Assembly: GCA_947178565.1 (NCBI GenBank)
Contig: CAMWYV010000027.1
Coordinates: 1-8,708 of the forward strand
DNA from: an uncultured Porphyromonadaceae bacterium
GTDB lineage: Bacteria; Bacteroidota; Bacteroidia; Bacteroidales; Muribaculaceae
Length of the DNA stretch: 8,708 nt
Reading direction: 5' to 3'
Below the pieces are notes generated by a model. It saw only the letters and a program-made list of their open reading frames with translations. It made no database searches and was not told where the DNA came from. The position numbers and the translations under genes are program-made. Below are positions 1 to 7,217 of this stretch, one piece after another; within the stretch, counting starts at the first letter, position 1, and every line of letters starts with the position of its first letter.

Positions 1-15
1 TCATAACCCATATTC

Positions 16-55
16 ATCGGGGGCGAAGAATCACTCTTCGCCCCCGATTGCTTTT
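16..55 (+). terminator. Intrinsic terminator of an upstream off-window gene
   Basis: A perfect 14-bp stem (16-29 with 35-48, rich in G on the left arm and C on the right) closes a 5-nt loop ATCAC and is followed by TGCTTTT. The T-run lies only on the + side, so it ends a + strand transcript entering from the left. The gene it serves is outside the window. It isolates the protease gene from upstream transcription. Confidence 0.85.
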
Positions 56-88
56 ATACCTAAAAGACGGCGTATTAAAAAAAATCAC

Positions 89-97
89 TATCTTTAC
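89..97 (+). promoter_or_regulatory. Putative -7 promoter element for the S8 protease gene
   Basis: TATCTTTAC lies 21 nt before the ATG and matches the Bacteroidota -7 consensus TAnnTTTG except at the last base. No TTTG is seen at the expected place about 20 nt upstream, so the -33 part is missing or weak. A start site a few bases downstream would give a leader of only about 15 nt, A-rich and without a Shine-Dalgarno sequence. The element resembles TAACTTTAC in front of the permease gene at 3560. Confidence 0.45.
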
Positions 98-118
98 GGC
101 GCTAATTAAAAAAACGGT

Positions 119-2341
119 ATGAAAAAACTGCTTCTAATCGCTCTGACGGTATTCGTTGCCGCGGGAGCATCAGCCCAATCCAAGTTCACCCCCGCCTCAA
201 GGATAATGATTAACGAGGTGAAGATGTATCCTTCGCGCTCCGATGACCGAAAAGTCAGTGCTATCGTGCGTCTGCAGCCCGGCACGGACGCTTCCGTTCT
301 GGCTAAGGACGGGGTGGAGATTCTCTCGGCGCGCGGTCGCTTTGCAACAGTGGCATTTCCTATCGAAATAGCCGAAACTCTTGCGGCAATACCGGAAGTG
401 GTATCCATCTCATTCGGACAGAAAGTGGAGCTGATGATGGACACTGCAAGAGTCAAATCGGCGGTAAGCTATATCCAGGATGGTCTGAATAACGGTTTTA
501 CCCAAAACTACAAGGGCTCAGGTGTGCTTCTCGGCATGATGGATCAGGGTCTTGATCCCAACCATATAAATTTCTATAATGCAGACGGAACGGCAAGCCG
601 CGTTATCGGACTCACGACCATACTCGGTACATCGCCAACCGTGACAAATTACGACACCCCGGAAAAAATTTTCAATTTCGGAACAGAAAACGCCGAATCT
701 ACACACGCCACTCATGTGGCGGGAATCATGGGCGGCGCATACAACGGTATCGGTCAGGTTGCAAGGCTGAGAGGAATTAATCTGGTAAGGGTTCAGGAAG
801 AAAACGTGCCGTTCTACGGTGTCGCTCCCGAAGCGGAACTGTATCCCTGCGTAGGTTCGCTATACACCACCAATATAATCACCGCGGTGCAGATTTTTGC
901 CGATAAGGCGAAGGAACTCGGCAAGCCGGGCGCTTTCAATCTGTCGGTGGGCTATGTGCCCGGTCCTCACGACGGCACCGATGAAATAAACGAAGCTCTT
1001 GCGGATGCCGGCGAAGATATTATTATATGTGTGGCTGCGGGTAATGACGGAGATAAAAATGTGACTCTCCGGAACGATTTTGCGGTAAAGAGCGAAATCA
1101 AAACGATTCTTGCCGCCGGCGCCGGTGGAGCCTGGGAAGGAGCGGTGGAGACCTGGAGTGACAATGCAAACAAATTCTCCATGTCTTTTGCCCTCGTTGA
1201 CAATAATACCGGCAAGATTACTACAATAATACCTATTCCCGATGATATTCCCGAAGATAAGGTAGCCGTTATATCCGGCAATAACAGTTCTGATTTCGCA
1301 GCTGCATTTGACGCCTCGTCAATGGTGCAGGTCGCTTCAGAAGTGAACCCGCGGAACAATCGCTTTAATGTTTACATGTCCGTCACACTCAATCCGAAAA
1401 GCGGAAGTAATATTGTGCCGGCACTGATCTATACCGGTACAGGAAACACTAAAATCAATTCATACAGCAGTGGGGATATGACTTTTGCCGGATATCCGGG
1501 ATCATTGGATTTTACAGCCGGAAATCCCGACCAGAGTATCAACAATATAGCATGCGGCAAGAACATTATTGTTGTTGGCGCATACACTACCAAAGTCAAA
1601 TGGCCGGTGCTCTCTAAGGTTCTGATAGGATATACATCCGCAGCGGAGGTCGGAGATATTGCGCCGTTTACCTCGTATGGAGATGTATTCGGCGAAAATG
1701 GCGCAACCGGCAAAACCCTCCCGGAAATATGTGCTCCCGGTTTCGGCGTGGTGTCATCATACAGCAGATACTATGTTTCCGGTGAAAAACTTACTGATCA
1801 GAATCTATGCGCAACCGCAACCACTGAAGTAAATACGGACGACCCCGAAGGCAGACCCAACCAGTGGGGCATAGAAGCCGGCACATCCATGGCAACCCCA
1901 TACGTTACCGGCACAGCCGCTCTTCTTCTTGAAGCAGACCCTACGCTTAAGGTGGACAGAGTGAGAGAGATTCTCACATCCTCGGCAATTCCTCAGAATG
2001 TTACAGGCTCCGTTGCCACGCAGTGGGGAGCGGGAAAACTCAATGCGGATGATGCGATGAGAAAGCTTCTCGGTATGCCCGCTGAAATAGGCAACGTAAA
2101 AGCCGATACACAGCGCCGCTTCTCGGTGCAGGTACGCCCAGAGGCGGTTGAGGCGGTAGTTGCCGGCGAGAAAAATCTCACAGCCACTCTTCACTCCCTC
2201 GCCGGAGTATGTGTGGCAACGGCGGAAGGCAACGGAGACACCGTGACATTCTCCACCGGCTCTCTATCCAAGGGGGTGTATGTGCTCACCGTCACCACCC
2301 CCGCCGGCGTAAAAGCCTCCCGCACTATCCTGTTGCAGTAA
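119..2341 (+). CDS. Secreted subtilisin-like S8 serine protease with C-terminal sorting-like module
   Basis: This is a 740-aa S8 (subtilase) endopeptidase, exported and probably cell-surface or extracellular. A Sec signal peptide covers residues 1 to about 20 (Lys-Lys, hydrophobic core, cleavage after Ala-Ser-Ala). Residues about 40-100 look like an I9-type inhibitory propeptide. The catalytic triad is visible: Asp142 in MDQGLD, His196 in HATHVAG, Ser590 in GTSMATP; Asn309 in AAGND fits the oxyanion position. Asn309 and Ser590 are about 280 residues apart, against 66 in subtilisin, so there is a large beta-rich insertion at about 325-480. It resembles the jelly-roll insertion of CspB-like subtilases (inference). 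The end, about 660-740, with GVYVLTV and a final ASRTILLQ, resembles a type A type IX secretion sorting domain but lacks a clear PNP motif. The ATG at 119 places the signal peptide correctly. The substrate is unknown. No terminator follows, so read-through into the next genes is possible. Confidence 0.93.
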   Translation: MKKLLLIALTVFVAAGASAQSKFTPASRIMINEVKMYPSRSDDRKVSAIVRLQPGTDASVLAKDGVEILSARGRFATVAFPIEIAETLAAIPEVVSISFGQKVELMMDTARVKSAVSYIQDGLNNGFTQNYKGSGVLLGMMDQGLDPNHINFYNADGTASRVIGLTTILGTSPTVTNYDTPEKIFNFGTENAESTHATHVAGIMGGAYNGIGQVARLRGINLVRVQEENVPFYGVAPEAELYPCVGSLYTTNIITAVQIFADKAKELGKPGAFNLSVGYVPGPHDGTDEINEALADAGEDIIICVAAGNDGDKNVTLRNDFAVKSEIKTILAAGAGGAWEGAVETWSDNANKFSMSFALVDNNTGKITTIIPIPDDIPEDKVAVISGNNSSDFAAAFDASSMVQVASEVNPRNNRFNVYMSVTLNPKSGSNIVPALIYTGTGNTKINSYSSGDMTFAGYPGSLDFTAGNPDQSINNIACGKNIIVVGAYTTKVKWPVLSKVLIGYTSAAEVGDIAPFTSYGDVFGENGATGKTLPEICAPGFGVVSSYSRYYVSGEKLTDQNLCATATTEVNTDDPEGRPNQWGIEAGTSMATPYVTGTAALLLEADPTLKVDRVREILTSSAIPQNVTGSVATQWGAGKLNADDAMRKLLGMPAEIGNVKADTQRRFSVQVRPEAVEAVVAGEKNLTATLHSLAGVCVATAEGNGDTVTFSTGSLSKGVYVLTVTTPAGVKASRTILLQ

Positions 2342-2350
2342 TCTATCCGA

Positions 2351-2414
2351 CTAAAACTAACGTCTAACGTCTAAAGACTAAAAACTAAAAAAACTAACGA
2401 CTAACGTCTAAAAA
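2351..2414 (+). repeat. Phased heptamer tandem array (CTAACGT/CTAAAAA type)
   Basis: Nine CTAA-headed units begin at 2351, 2357, 2364, 2371, 2378, 2385, 2394, 2401 and 2408, so the spacing is 6, 7, 7, 7, 7, 9, 7 and 7 bp. Units read CTAACGT (three times), CTAACGA, CTAAAGA, CTAAAAA and A-extended forms. A possible degenerate tenth unit, CTATCCGA, starts at 2343. The array fills almost the whole 76-bp gap between the protease stop and the DUF4494 start. Seven is not a multiple of three, so it puts TAA stops in all forward frames. No Bacteroidota promoter or T-tailed terminator is seen in it. Confidence 0.85.
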
Positions 2415-2417
2415 TAT

Positions 2418-2867
2418 ATGAACTGGTTTGAATGTAAAGTTCGCTACGACAAGATGATGGAAAACGGTCTTGTCAAGAAAGTGAATGAACCCTATCTTGT
2501 TGATGCCCTCTCGTTTACCGAAGCGGAGGCAAGGATTATCGAAGAGCAGACCCCCTTTATATCCGGTGAATTCAGCATAAGCGCTGTGAAGAGAACCAAA
2601 ATTTCCGAGATATTCTGGGACGATACCGCCGACAAATGGTGGCTCGTGAAAGTGGCATTCATCACTATAGATGAGAAGACCGCGGCAGAAAAGAAGTCTG
2701 TTTCGCAGATACTCGTGGCTGCAAACAATCTCCGCGAGGCATACGACAACTTCATGGAGGGCATGAAGGGCACTCTCGCCGATTTCGAGATTCAGTCTAT
2801 CGCTGAAACCCCTCTTATGGATGTGTATAAGGCAAAACTCGGACAAACCTCTGCCGCAGCCGAATGA
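2418..2867 (+). CDS. DUF4494 domain-containing protein
   Basis: This 149-aa soluble protein of unknown function matches what I recognise as the DUF4494 family, found in Bacteroidetes. Family-like features are the start MNWFECKVRYDK, a central WWLVKVAF strand, and the closing stretch ending TPLMDVYK. Nearly the whole protein is one domain, followed by a short Ala-rich tail (about 140-149). No signal peptide or membrane segment is present, so it is probably cytoplasmic. The ATG at 2418 directly follows the heptamer array and has no Shine-Dalgarno sequence. Its stop overlaps the yggS start as ATGA, which indicates one transcript and translational coupling. A link to PLP homeostasis is suggested only by this arrangement. 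No catalytic residues can be named. I see no dedicated promoter. Confidence 0.85.
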   Translation: MNWFECKVRYDKMMENGLVKKVNEPYLVDALSFTEAEARIIEEQTPFISGEFSISAVKRTKISEIFWDDTADKWWLVKVAFITIDEKTAAEKKSVSQILVAANNLREAYDNFMEGMKGTLADFEIQSIAETPLMDVYKAKLGQTSAAAE

Positions 2868-3523
2868 CCCCCGCTGATAAAATCCGCGAAATAACACGCC
2901 GCCTTCCGGGCGGCGTGCGCCTTGTTGCGGTGTCCAAGTTTCACCCCGTACAAGCGATTGAGTCCGCTTATTCCGCCGGGCAGCGTATTTTCGGCGAGAG
3001 CCGTGCTCAGGAGCTCGCGGTGAAAGTGCCCGCCCTGCCGCAGGATATAGAATGGCATTTTATCGGTCATTTGCAGACCAACAAGGTCAAGGCTGTTGTG
3101 CCGCTTGTTCATACCATACAGAGCATTGACTCCCTGAGGCTGCTCCGCGCCGTAGATGCCGAAGCAAAGCGGATAAACCGTACTGTTGAAGTGTATCTGC
3201 AGGTTCATGTCGCGGCTGAGGAAACGAAATTCGGCTTTACTCATCAGGAACTCATTGAAGCGGCGGATGAGGCAGCCGCTATGACCGGAGCAAGAGTCAC
3301 CGGTGTGATGGGTATGGCGTCCAATACGGACGATACCGGGCGCATCGCCGCCGATTTCGCCGCAATACGCACCTGCTTCGATGATTTAGCGCAGGGAGCC
3401 TTCGCCTCTCGCACCGATTTCCGGAACGTCAGCATGGGTATGAGCGGAGACTGGCGGCTCGCGGTAGAGCAGGGGAGCAATATGGTGAGAATAGGCAGCG
3501 ATATTTTCGGAGAAAGGCAATAA
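2864..3523 (+). CDS. yggS: YggS/PLPBP family pyridoxal phosphate homeostasis protein
   Basis: This 219-aa protein belongs to the COG0325/YggS (PROSC, PLPBP) family: single-domain alanine-racemase-fold TIM barrels that bind PLP but have no established catalytic activity. Known members keep free PLP and amino-acid/keto-acid pools balanced in the cytosol. Family signatures are all present: the PLP lysine Lys25 in VAVSKFHP, FGES at 43-46, WHFIGHLQTNK at 64-74, TKFGF at 121-125, SMGMSGD at 190-196, and a phosphate-binding-like VRIGSDIFG at 208-216. The length is slightly below the usual 225-235 aa, with the N-terminal helix shortened. The start is fixed by the 4-bp ATGA overlap with the DUF4494 stop, and there is no upstream ribosome binding site. 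No strong terminator follows. Confidence 0.95.
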   Translation: MTPADKIREITRRLPGGVRLVAVSKFHPVQAIESAYSAGQRIFGESRAQELAVKVPALPQDIEWHFIGHLQTNKVKAVVPLVHTIQSIDSLRLLRAVDAEAKRINRTVEVYLQVHVAAEETKFGFTHQELIEAADEAAAMTGARVTGVMGMASNTDDTGRIAADFAAIRTCFDDLAQGAFASRTDFRNVSMGMSGDWRLAVEQGSNMVRIGSDIFGERQ

Positions 3524-3533
3524 TTGACCGCTT

Positions 3534-3568
3534 TTTGCCGCTTTACAGAAAAAAATATCTAACTTTAC
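3534..3568 (+). promoter_or_regulatory. Probable promoter of the permease gene
   Basis: TAACTTTAC at 3560-3568 is a near match to the -7 consensus TAnnTTTG, with TTTG at 3534-3537 upstream (spacer 22 nt, slightly long). The resulting leader would be about 30 nt, A/T-rich, and contains TCAAATCAAT (3585-3594), which also occurs just before the OmpA start. The 10-mer TTGCCGCTTT overlaps the -33 side at 3535-3544 and recurs in the transketolase promoter at 5049-5058. Confidence 0.55.
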
Positions 3569-3604
3569 CGCAAAATATTTTAATTCAAATCAATACCAAT
3601 CATT

Positions 3605-4957
3605 ATGAGTAACCAAGCCAAACAATGGGGTGCCATTATCGTGATGATCGCCCTGTTTGCTATGATTGCCTTCGTGACAAACCTTTGCTCACCGATGGCT
3701 GTTATCGTGAAAAACCAGTTCGGTGCCTCAAACCTCCAGGCGCAGATCGGTAACTACGGAAACTTTATCGCATACCTCGTCATGGGTATTCCCGCCGGTA
3801 TGCTTATCAAGAAATGCGGCTATAAGAAAACCGCGCTAATCGCCCTTATCGTAGGCATCATCGCTATCACTATCCAGTATATGAGCGGATGGGAAAGCAT
3901 GGCGGGATGCGCTTTCTGGGTATATCTCATCGGCGCTTTCATCGGCGGTCTCTGCATGTGTATGCTCAACACAGTCGTTAACCCCATGCTCAATATCCTC
4001 GGTGGTGGCGGCAACAAGGGTAACCAGCTTATCCAGATCGGCGGTGTGTTCAACAGTGCTGCTGCTGTAGCTGTTTATATCATCATGGGTGCGCTCATCG
4101 GTGAAGCAACTAAGGCACAGGTGAGTGATGCTACTCCCGCACTTTTCATCGCACTCGGCATCTTCATCGTTGCCTTCATCGTGATTCTCTTCACCAAGAT
4201 TGACGAGCCGGAACGTGCCGATCTCAAGGCTATCGAGGAAAGAGAGCACGCAAAGGCTGCTCCCGCAGGACAGAAAGACAAATACAGCGCTTTCTCATTC
4301 CGTCACTTCAAGCTCGGTATTCTCGCGATCTTCCTTTATATGGGTATCGAAGTGGGTGTTCCCACATATATCCTCCAGTACCTCACCGCTCCGATTACTC
4401 CCGCAGCCGGTCAGGTTGCCGGTATGGGTATGGATGCCGGTATCGTTGGTCTTATTGTTGCCGTTTACTGGCTCATGATGCTTATCGGTCGTTTTGTCGG
4501 TGGTGTGATCGGTGGCAAGGTTTCATCTCGTGCCATGATCACAACCGTTGCTATAGCCAGCATCGTTCTCATTCTCTTCGGTATGTTCGCTCCCTCTGCG
4601 TGGACTGTAAACGTTCCCGGTATCGACTGGGCTGAACTCTCGGTTATCTGGGCGAATGTTCCGGTTGGCATCTTCGCATTCCTCCTTGTTGGTCTCTGCA
4701 CCTCTGTTATGTGGGGCGGTATCTTCAACATGGCAGTTGAAGGTCTCGGCAAATACACCGCTATCGCTTCAGGCGCATTCATGACAATGGTATTCGGTTG
4801 TGCTGTGATGGTTGCTATCCAGGGCTGGGTTGCCGACATGAGCTCAAACTACATGATCAGCTACTTTGTGCCCCTCGCTTGCGCTGTTTACATTCTCTTC
4901 TATGCTCTCATAGGTTCAAAGAATGTCAACACCGATATTCCCACACTCGGCGAATAA
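3605..4957 (+). CDS. FucP/GluP-type (FHS family) sugar MFS transporter
   Basis: This is a 450-aa inner-membrane permease of the major facilitator superfamily, probably a sugar:proton symporter of the fucose-galactose-glucose (FHS) group. Hydrophobic segments fit 12 helices in two halves, joined by a charged cytoplasmic loop at about 198-235. FHS-like marks are a motif-A-like GMLIKKCGYKK at 65-75, NPMLNILG at 126-133 followed by a conserved-looking GGVFNS (146-151), YMGIEVGVPTYI with Glu249, RFVGG at 296-300, and GLGKYTAIASG at 380-390. The Asn-Pro-...-Leu-Gly block and the helix-7 Glu match positions known from FucP. The sugar cannot be read from the sequence. The extracytoplasmic loop at about 328-350 is rather long. 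Codons are very biased (GGT, ATC, CTC, CGT), which suggests high expression. It has its own promoter and terminator. The downstream transketolase makes a role in feeding sugar to central metabolism plausible (inference). Confidence 0.88.
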   Translation: MSNQAKQWGAIIVMIALFAMIAFVTNLCSPMAVIVKNQFGASNLQAQIGNYGNFIAYLVMGIPAGMLIKKCGYKKTALIALIVGIIAITIQYMSGWESMAGCAFWVYLIGAFIGGLCMCMLNTVVNPMLNILGGGGNKGNQLIQIGGVFNSAAAVAVYIIMGALIGEATKAQVSDATPALFIALGIFIVAFIVILFTKIDEPERADLKAIEEREHAKAAPAGQKDKYSAFSFRHFKLGILAIFLYMGIEVGVPTYILQYLTAPITPAAGQVAGMGMDAGIVGLIVAVYWLMMLIGRFVGGVIGGKVSSRAMITTVAIASIVLILFGMFAPSAWTVNVPGIDWAELSVIWANVPVGIFAFLLVGLCTSVMWGGIFNMAVEGLGKYTAIASGAFMTMVFGCAVMVAIQGWVADMSSNYMISYFVPLACAVYILFYALIGSKNVNTDIPTLGE

Positions 4958-4982
4958 TTTTCAGCATACTTAATATGCCCGG

Positions 4983-5020
4983 AAACGGCGGCTTCATCGG
5001 AAGTCGCCGTTTTATATTTT
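4983..5020 (+). terminator. Intrinsic terminator of the permease gene
   Basis: A 13-bp stem (4983-4995 with 5000-5012), all Watson-Crick except one G-T pair at 4991/5004, closes an ATCG loop and runs into TTTATATTTTTT. It lies 25 nt after the permease stop and before the transketolase promoter, so the two genes are separate transcription units. Confidence 0.88.
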
Positions 5021-5034
5021 TTCCGGGTATGGTT

Positions 5035-5070
5035 TATATTTGCACACATTGCCGCTTTTGACTACTTTTG
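5035..5070 (+). promoter_or_regulatory. Strong consensus promoter of transketolase, possibly tandem
   Basis: TTTG (5039-5042), a 20-nt spacer and TACTTTTG (5063-5070) match the Bacteroidota -33/-7 consensus perfectly. The upstream TTTG is also the end of TATATTTG (5035-5042), itself a perfect TAnnTTTG, so a second start about 28 nt upstream is possible; its -33 would be a weaker TTTA at 5011-5014 inside the terminator tail. The main start would leave a leader of about 20-25 nt before the ATG at 5101. Confidence 0.8.
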
Positions 5071-5100
5071 TGCAGTGAAATCCGATTCACATTTATTTAT

Positions 5101-7131
5101 ATGGATAAAAAAATAATGGATTCTGCGGCAGACAATATCCGAGTGCTCGTCGCAGCTATGGTAGAAAAAGCAAAGTCCGGGCATCCCGGAGGCGCTATGG
5201 GCGCTGCTGATTTTGTAAACGTTCTTTACTCGCAGTTCCTTGTCACCGACCCCGATGATCCCACATGGATTGCCAGAGACAGGTTTTTCCTTGACCCGGG
5301 ACACATGTCTCCCATGCTCTACAGCGTTCTCGCGCTTTGCGGCTACTATACTATCGACGAGCTGCAGCAGTTCCGTCAGTGGGGAAGTATCACCCCCGGT
5401 CACCCCGAGCTTGACCCCGTTCACGGAGTGGAAAATACCTCCGGTCCTCTTGGTCAGGGACACACGATGGCGGTTGGCGCGGCTATAGCCGAGAGATTCC
5501 TTGCGGCACGGTTCGGCGATTGGATTTCACACAAAACCTATGCTTTTATTTCTGACGGCGGAATTCAGGAAGAGATCAGCCAGGGCGCCGGACGTATAGC
5601 CGGATACCTCGGGCTCAGCAACCTCATAATGTTCTTTGACAGCAACAAGGTTCAGCTCTCTACTGATGTAGATGAGGTGGACAACGAGGATTATGCGGCA
5701 AAATACCGCGCATGGCACTGGAATGTCATCGAAATAGACGGATGCGATCAGCAGCAGATTGCCGATGCCATAGTAAAAGCTCAGAACGAGAAGGAGAAGC
5801 CCACCCTCATCATCGGCAACACTGTCATGGGCAAAGGTTGTGTGGATGCGCTGGGTGGCAATTTCGAAGGTAAGTGCAGCACCCACGGTCAGCCCCTCAG
5901 CAAGAGCGGAGCGGATGTGGCCAAAACTATCGCCAATCTCGGCGGTGATCCCGAAAATCCCTGGGTTATCCGTCCCGAAGTGGCGGAACTATACGCACAG
6001 CGCAGAGCAGAGCTCAAAAAGATTGTGGCGGAGCGCAAGGCGGTGCAGAAAGAGTGGGCTGAGAAGAACCCCGGTCTCGCTCTCACGCTCAAAAATTATA
6101 TAAATGGCGTTCTACCGGAAATAGACTATAAGGCTATCGTTCACAAAGCGGATATCGCTACCCGCACAGCGTCGGCAAACGTGCTCTCGCTCCTCGCGGA
6201 GAAAGTAGGAAATATGATTGTGTCATCAGCCGACCTCGCCAATTCCGACAAGACAGATGCCTTCCTGAAAAAGACCGGTGCGCTCCGCAACGGTGATTTC
6301 ACAGGCGCTTTCCTCCACGCGGGAGTAGCCGAGCTTACAATGGCTGCTGTGATGAACGGAATTATTCTTCACGGAGCTATGATGGCGGCATGTGGCACCT
6401 TCTTTGTGTTCTCCGACTATATGAAACCCGCCGTGAGAATGGCGGCGCTCATGCAGCTCCCTGTAAAATATGTGTGGACTCACGATGCATTCCGCGTAGG
6501 GGAGGACGGACCTACCCACGAACCTGTTGAACAGGAAGCGCAGATTCGCCTTCTCGAGCAGGTGCGCAACCTTGCCGGTCGCCGCTCCATGCTTGTGCTC
6601 CGTCCCGCCGACAGCGCCGAGACCACTATAGCATGGGAGATGGCTATGAACAATAAAAACACTCCCACCGCCCTTATTCTGACCCGTCAGGATGTCAAGG
6701 ATATACCATCTGCTACCGGCAACCGCTATGAAGAGGCGGAAGGTATGCGCAGGGGAGGCTATGTTGTGATGGATTCACCCGCATTCCACGTAACCCTGGT
6801 GGGTAACGGTTCGGAGGTGTCGCTTCTATGTGATGTAGCTCTGTTGCTCGAAGCCGAAGGTATTGCCGCCCGTGTGGTTTCCGTGCCCTCTGTCGGATTG
6901 TTCCTTGACCAGGATGCTGACTATCGCGAAAGCGTTATACCGGCAGGAGTTCCCGCATTCGGTCTGACAGCAGGACTCTCATCCACCCTACGCGAGATTA
7001 TCGGACCCCGTGGCGAGATCTTCGGGCTTGACCGCTTCGGTGCAAGCGCTCCTTATAAGGTGCTTGACGAAAAATTCGGATTCACTCCTCAGGCTGTATT
7101 TGAGAGAGTTAAGGCTTTTATCGGTGAATAA
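5101..7131 (+). CDS. tkt: Transketolase
   Basis: This 676-aa thiamine-diphosphate enzyme moves two-carbon ketol units between sugar phosphates in the cytosolic non-oxidative pentose phosphate pathway. The usual three domains are complete. Aligned by eye with yeast transketolase: His28 in GHPGG, His68 in PGHMSP, His101 in TPGHPE, GPLGQG at 115-120, Asp152 and Asn182 as cofactor Mg ligands, His262, Arg355, catalytic Glu411 in GVAE, His461, Asp469 and His473 in EDGPTHEP, and Arg529 near the phosphate site. The cofactor signature reads SDGGIQEE instead of the common GDGxxxEG, with Ser and Glu replacing two glycines. The frame stays open upstream to a TTG at 5068, but that codon lies in the -7 promoter element, so the ATG at 5101 is the start. 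A second ATG at 5116 is less likely. No Shine-Dalgarno sequence is present. It is a single-gene unit; I see no clear terminator after it. Confidence 0.97.
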   Translation: MDKKIMDSAADNIRVLVAAMVEKAKSGHPGGAMGAADFVNVLYSQFLVTDPDDPTWIARDRFFLDPGHMSPMLYSVLALCGYYTIDELQQFRQWGSITPGHPELDPVHGVENTSGPLGQGHTMAVGAAIAERFLAARFGDWISHKTYAFISDGGIQEEISQGAGRIAGYLGLSNLIMFFDSNKVQLSTDVDEVDNEDYAAKYRAWHWNVIEIDGCDQQQIADAIVKAQNEKEKPTLIIGNTVMGKGCVDALGGNFEGKCSTHGQPLSKSGADVAKTIANLGGDPENPWVIRPEVAELYAQRRAELKKIVAERKAVQKEWAEKNPGLALTLKNYINGVLPEIDYKAIVHKADIATRTASANVLSLLAEKVGNMIVSSADLANSDKTDAFLKKTGALRNGDFTGAFLHAGVAELTMAAVMNGIILHGAMMAACGTFFVFSDYMKPAVRMAALMQLPVKYVWTHDAFRVGEDGPTHEPVEQEAQIRLLEQVRNLAGRRSMLVLRPADSAETTIAWEMAMNNKNTPTALILTRQDVKDIPSATGNRYEEAEGMRRGGYVVMDSPAFHVTLVGNGSEVSLLCDVALLLEAEGIAARVVSVPSVGLFLDQDADYRESVIPAGVPAFGLTAGLSSTLREIIGPRGEIFGLDRFGASAPYKVLDEKFGFTPQAVFERVKAFIGE

Positions 7132-7209
7132 GTCCGTGCTGAGTCACAAATTTTTCACGTAAAGGATAAAAAAACTTTAAAAAAGTATATCATAATAAAA
7201 AATAATATC

Positions 7210-7217
7210 TACTTTTG
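7210..7217 (+). promoter_or_regulatory. Promoter -7 element of the OmpA-family gene
   Basis: TACTTTTG is identical to the transketolase -7 element and fits TAnnTTTG perfectly. At the expected -33 position (about 7186-7189) the sequence is TATA, so only half the promoter is good. The rest of the 134-bp intergenic region is very A/T-rich. The leader after the start would be about 40 nt, A/T-rich, without a Shine-Dalgarno sequence, and ends in TCAAATCAAT one base before the ATG. A/T-rich unstructured leaders suit efficient initiation in Bacteroidota, in line with the codon bias of the gene. Confidence 0.65.

Noticed and set aside
1805..2194. Minus-strand open frame of 129 codons opposite the protease C-terminus
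   Set aside because: It overlaps the catalytic serine region and sorting-like tail of a clear gene, and other minus frames are open there too, so there is no independent support.
2351..2414. CRISPR-like array
   Set aside because: Units are 7 bp without spacers and no cas genes are present; it is a short tandem repeat.
2342..2417. Promoter or terminator between the protease and DUF4494
   Set aside because: No TAnnTTTG-like element and no T-tailed hairpin are present; GTCTAAAGAC gives only a 4-bp stem with a 2-nt loop.
2394..2897. Minus-strand open frame of 167 codons opposite DUF4494
   Set aside because: It is antisense to a well-supported conserved gene and begins inside yggS. Its peptide shows no recognisable family and it has no separate promoter; it is a shadow frame.
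3836..4249. Minus-strand open frame of 137 codons opposite the permease
   Set aside because: The peptide is Asp/Glu/His-rich and follows from the mirrored hydrophobic codons of a membrane protein; a codon-bias artefact.
5068..5100. TTG start that would lengthen transketolase by 11 residues
   Set aside because: The TTG is part of the perfect TACTTTTG -7 element, so it would not be in the main transcript; the ATG at 5101 fits the family N-terminus.
7132..7205. Transketolase terminator
   Set aside because: Only weak pairings such as CGTG/CACG and A-runs are seen; no stem followed by a T-run.
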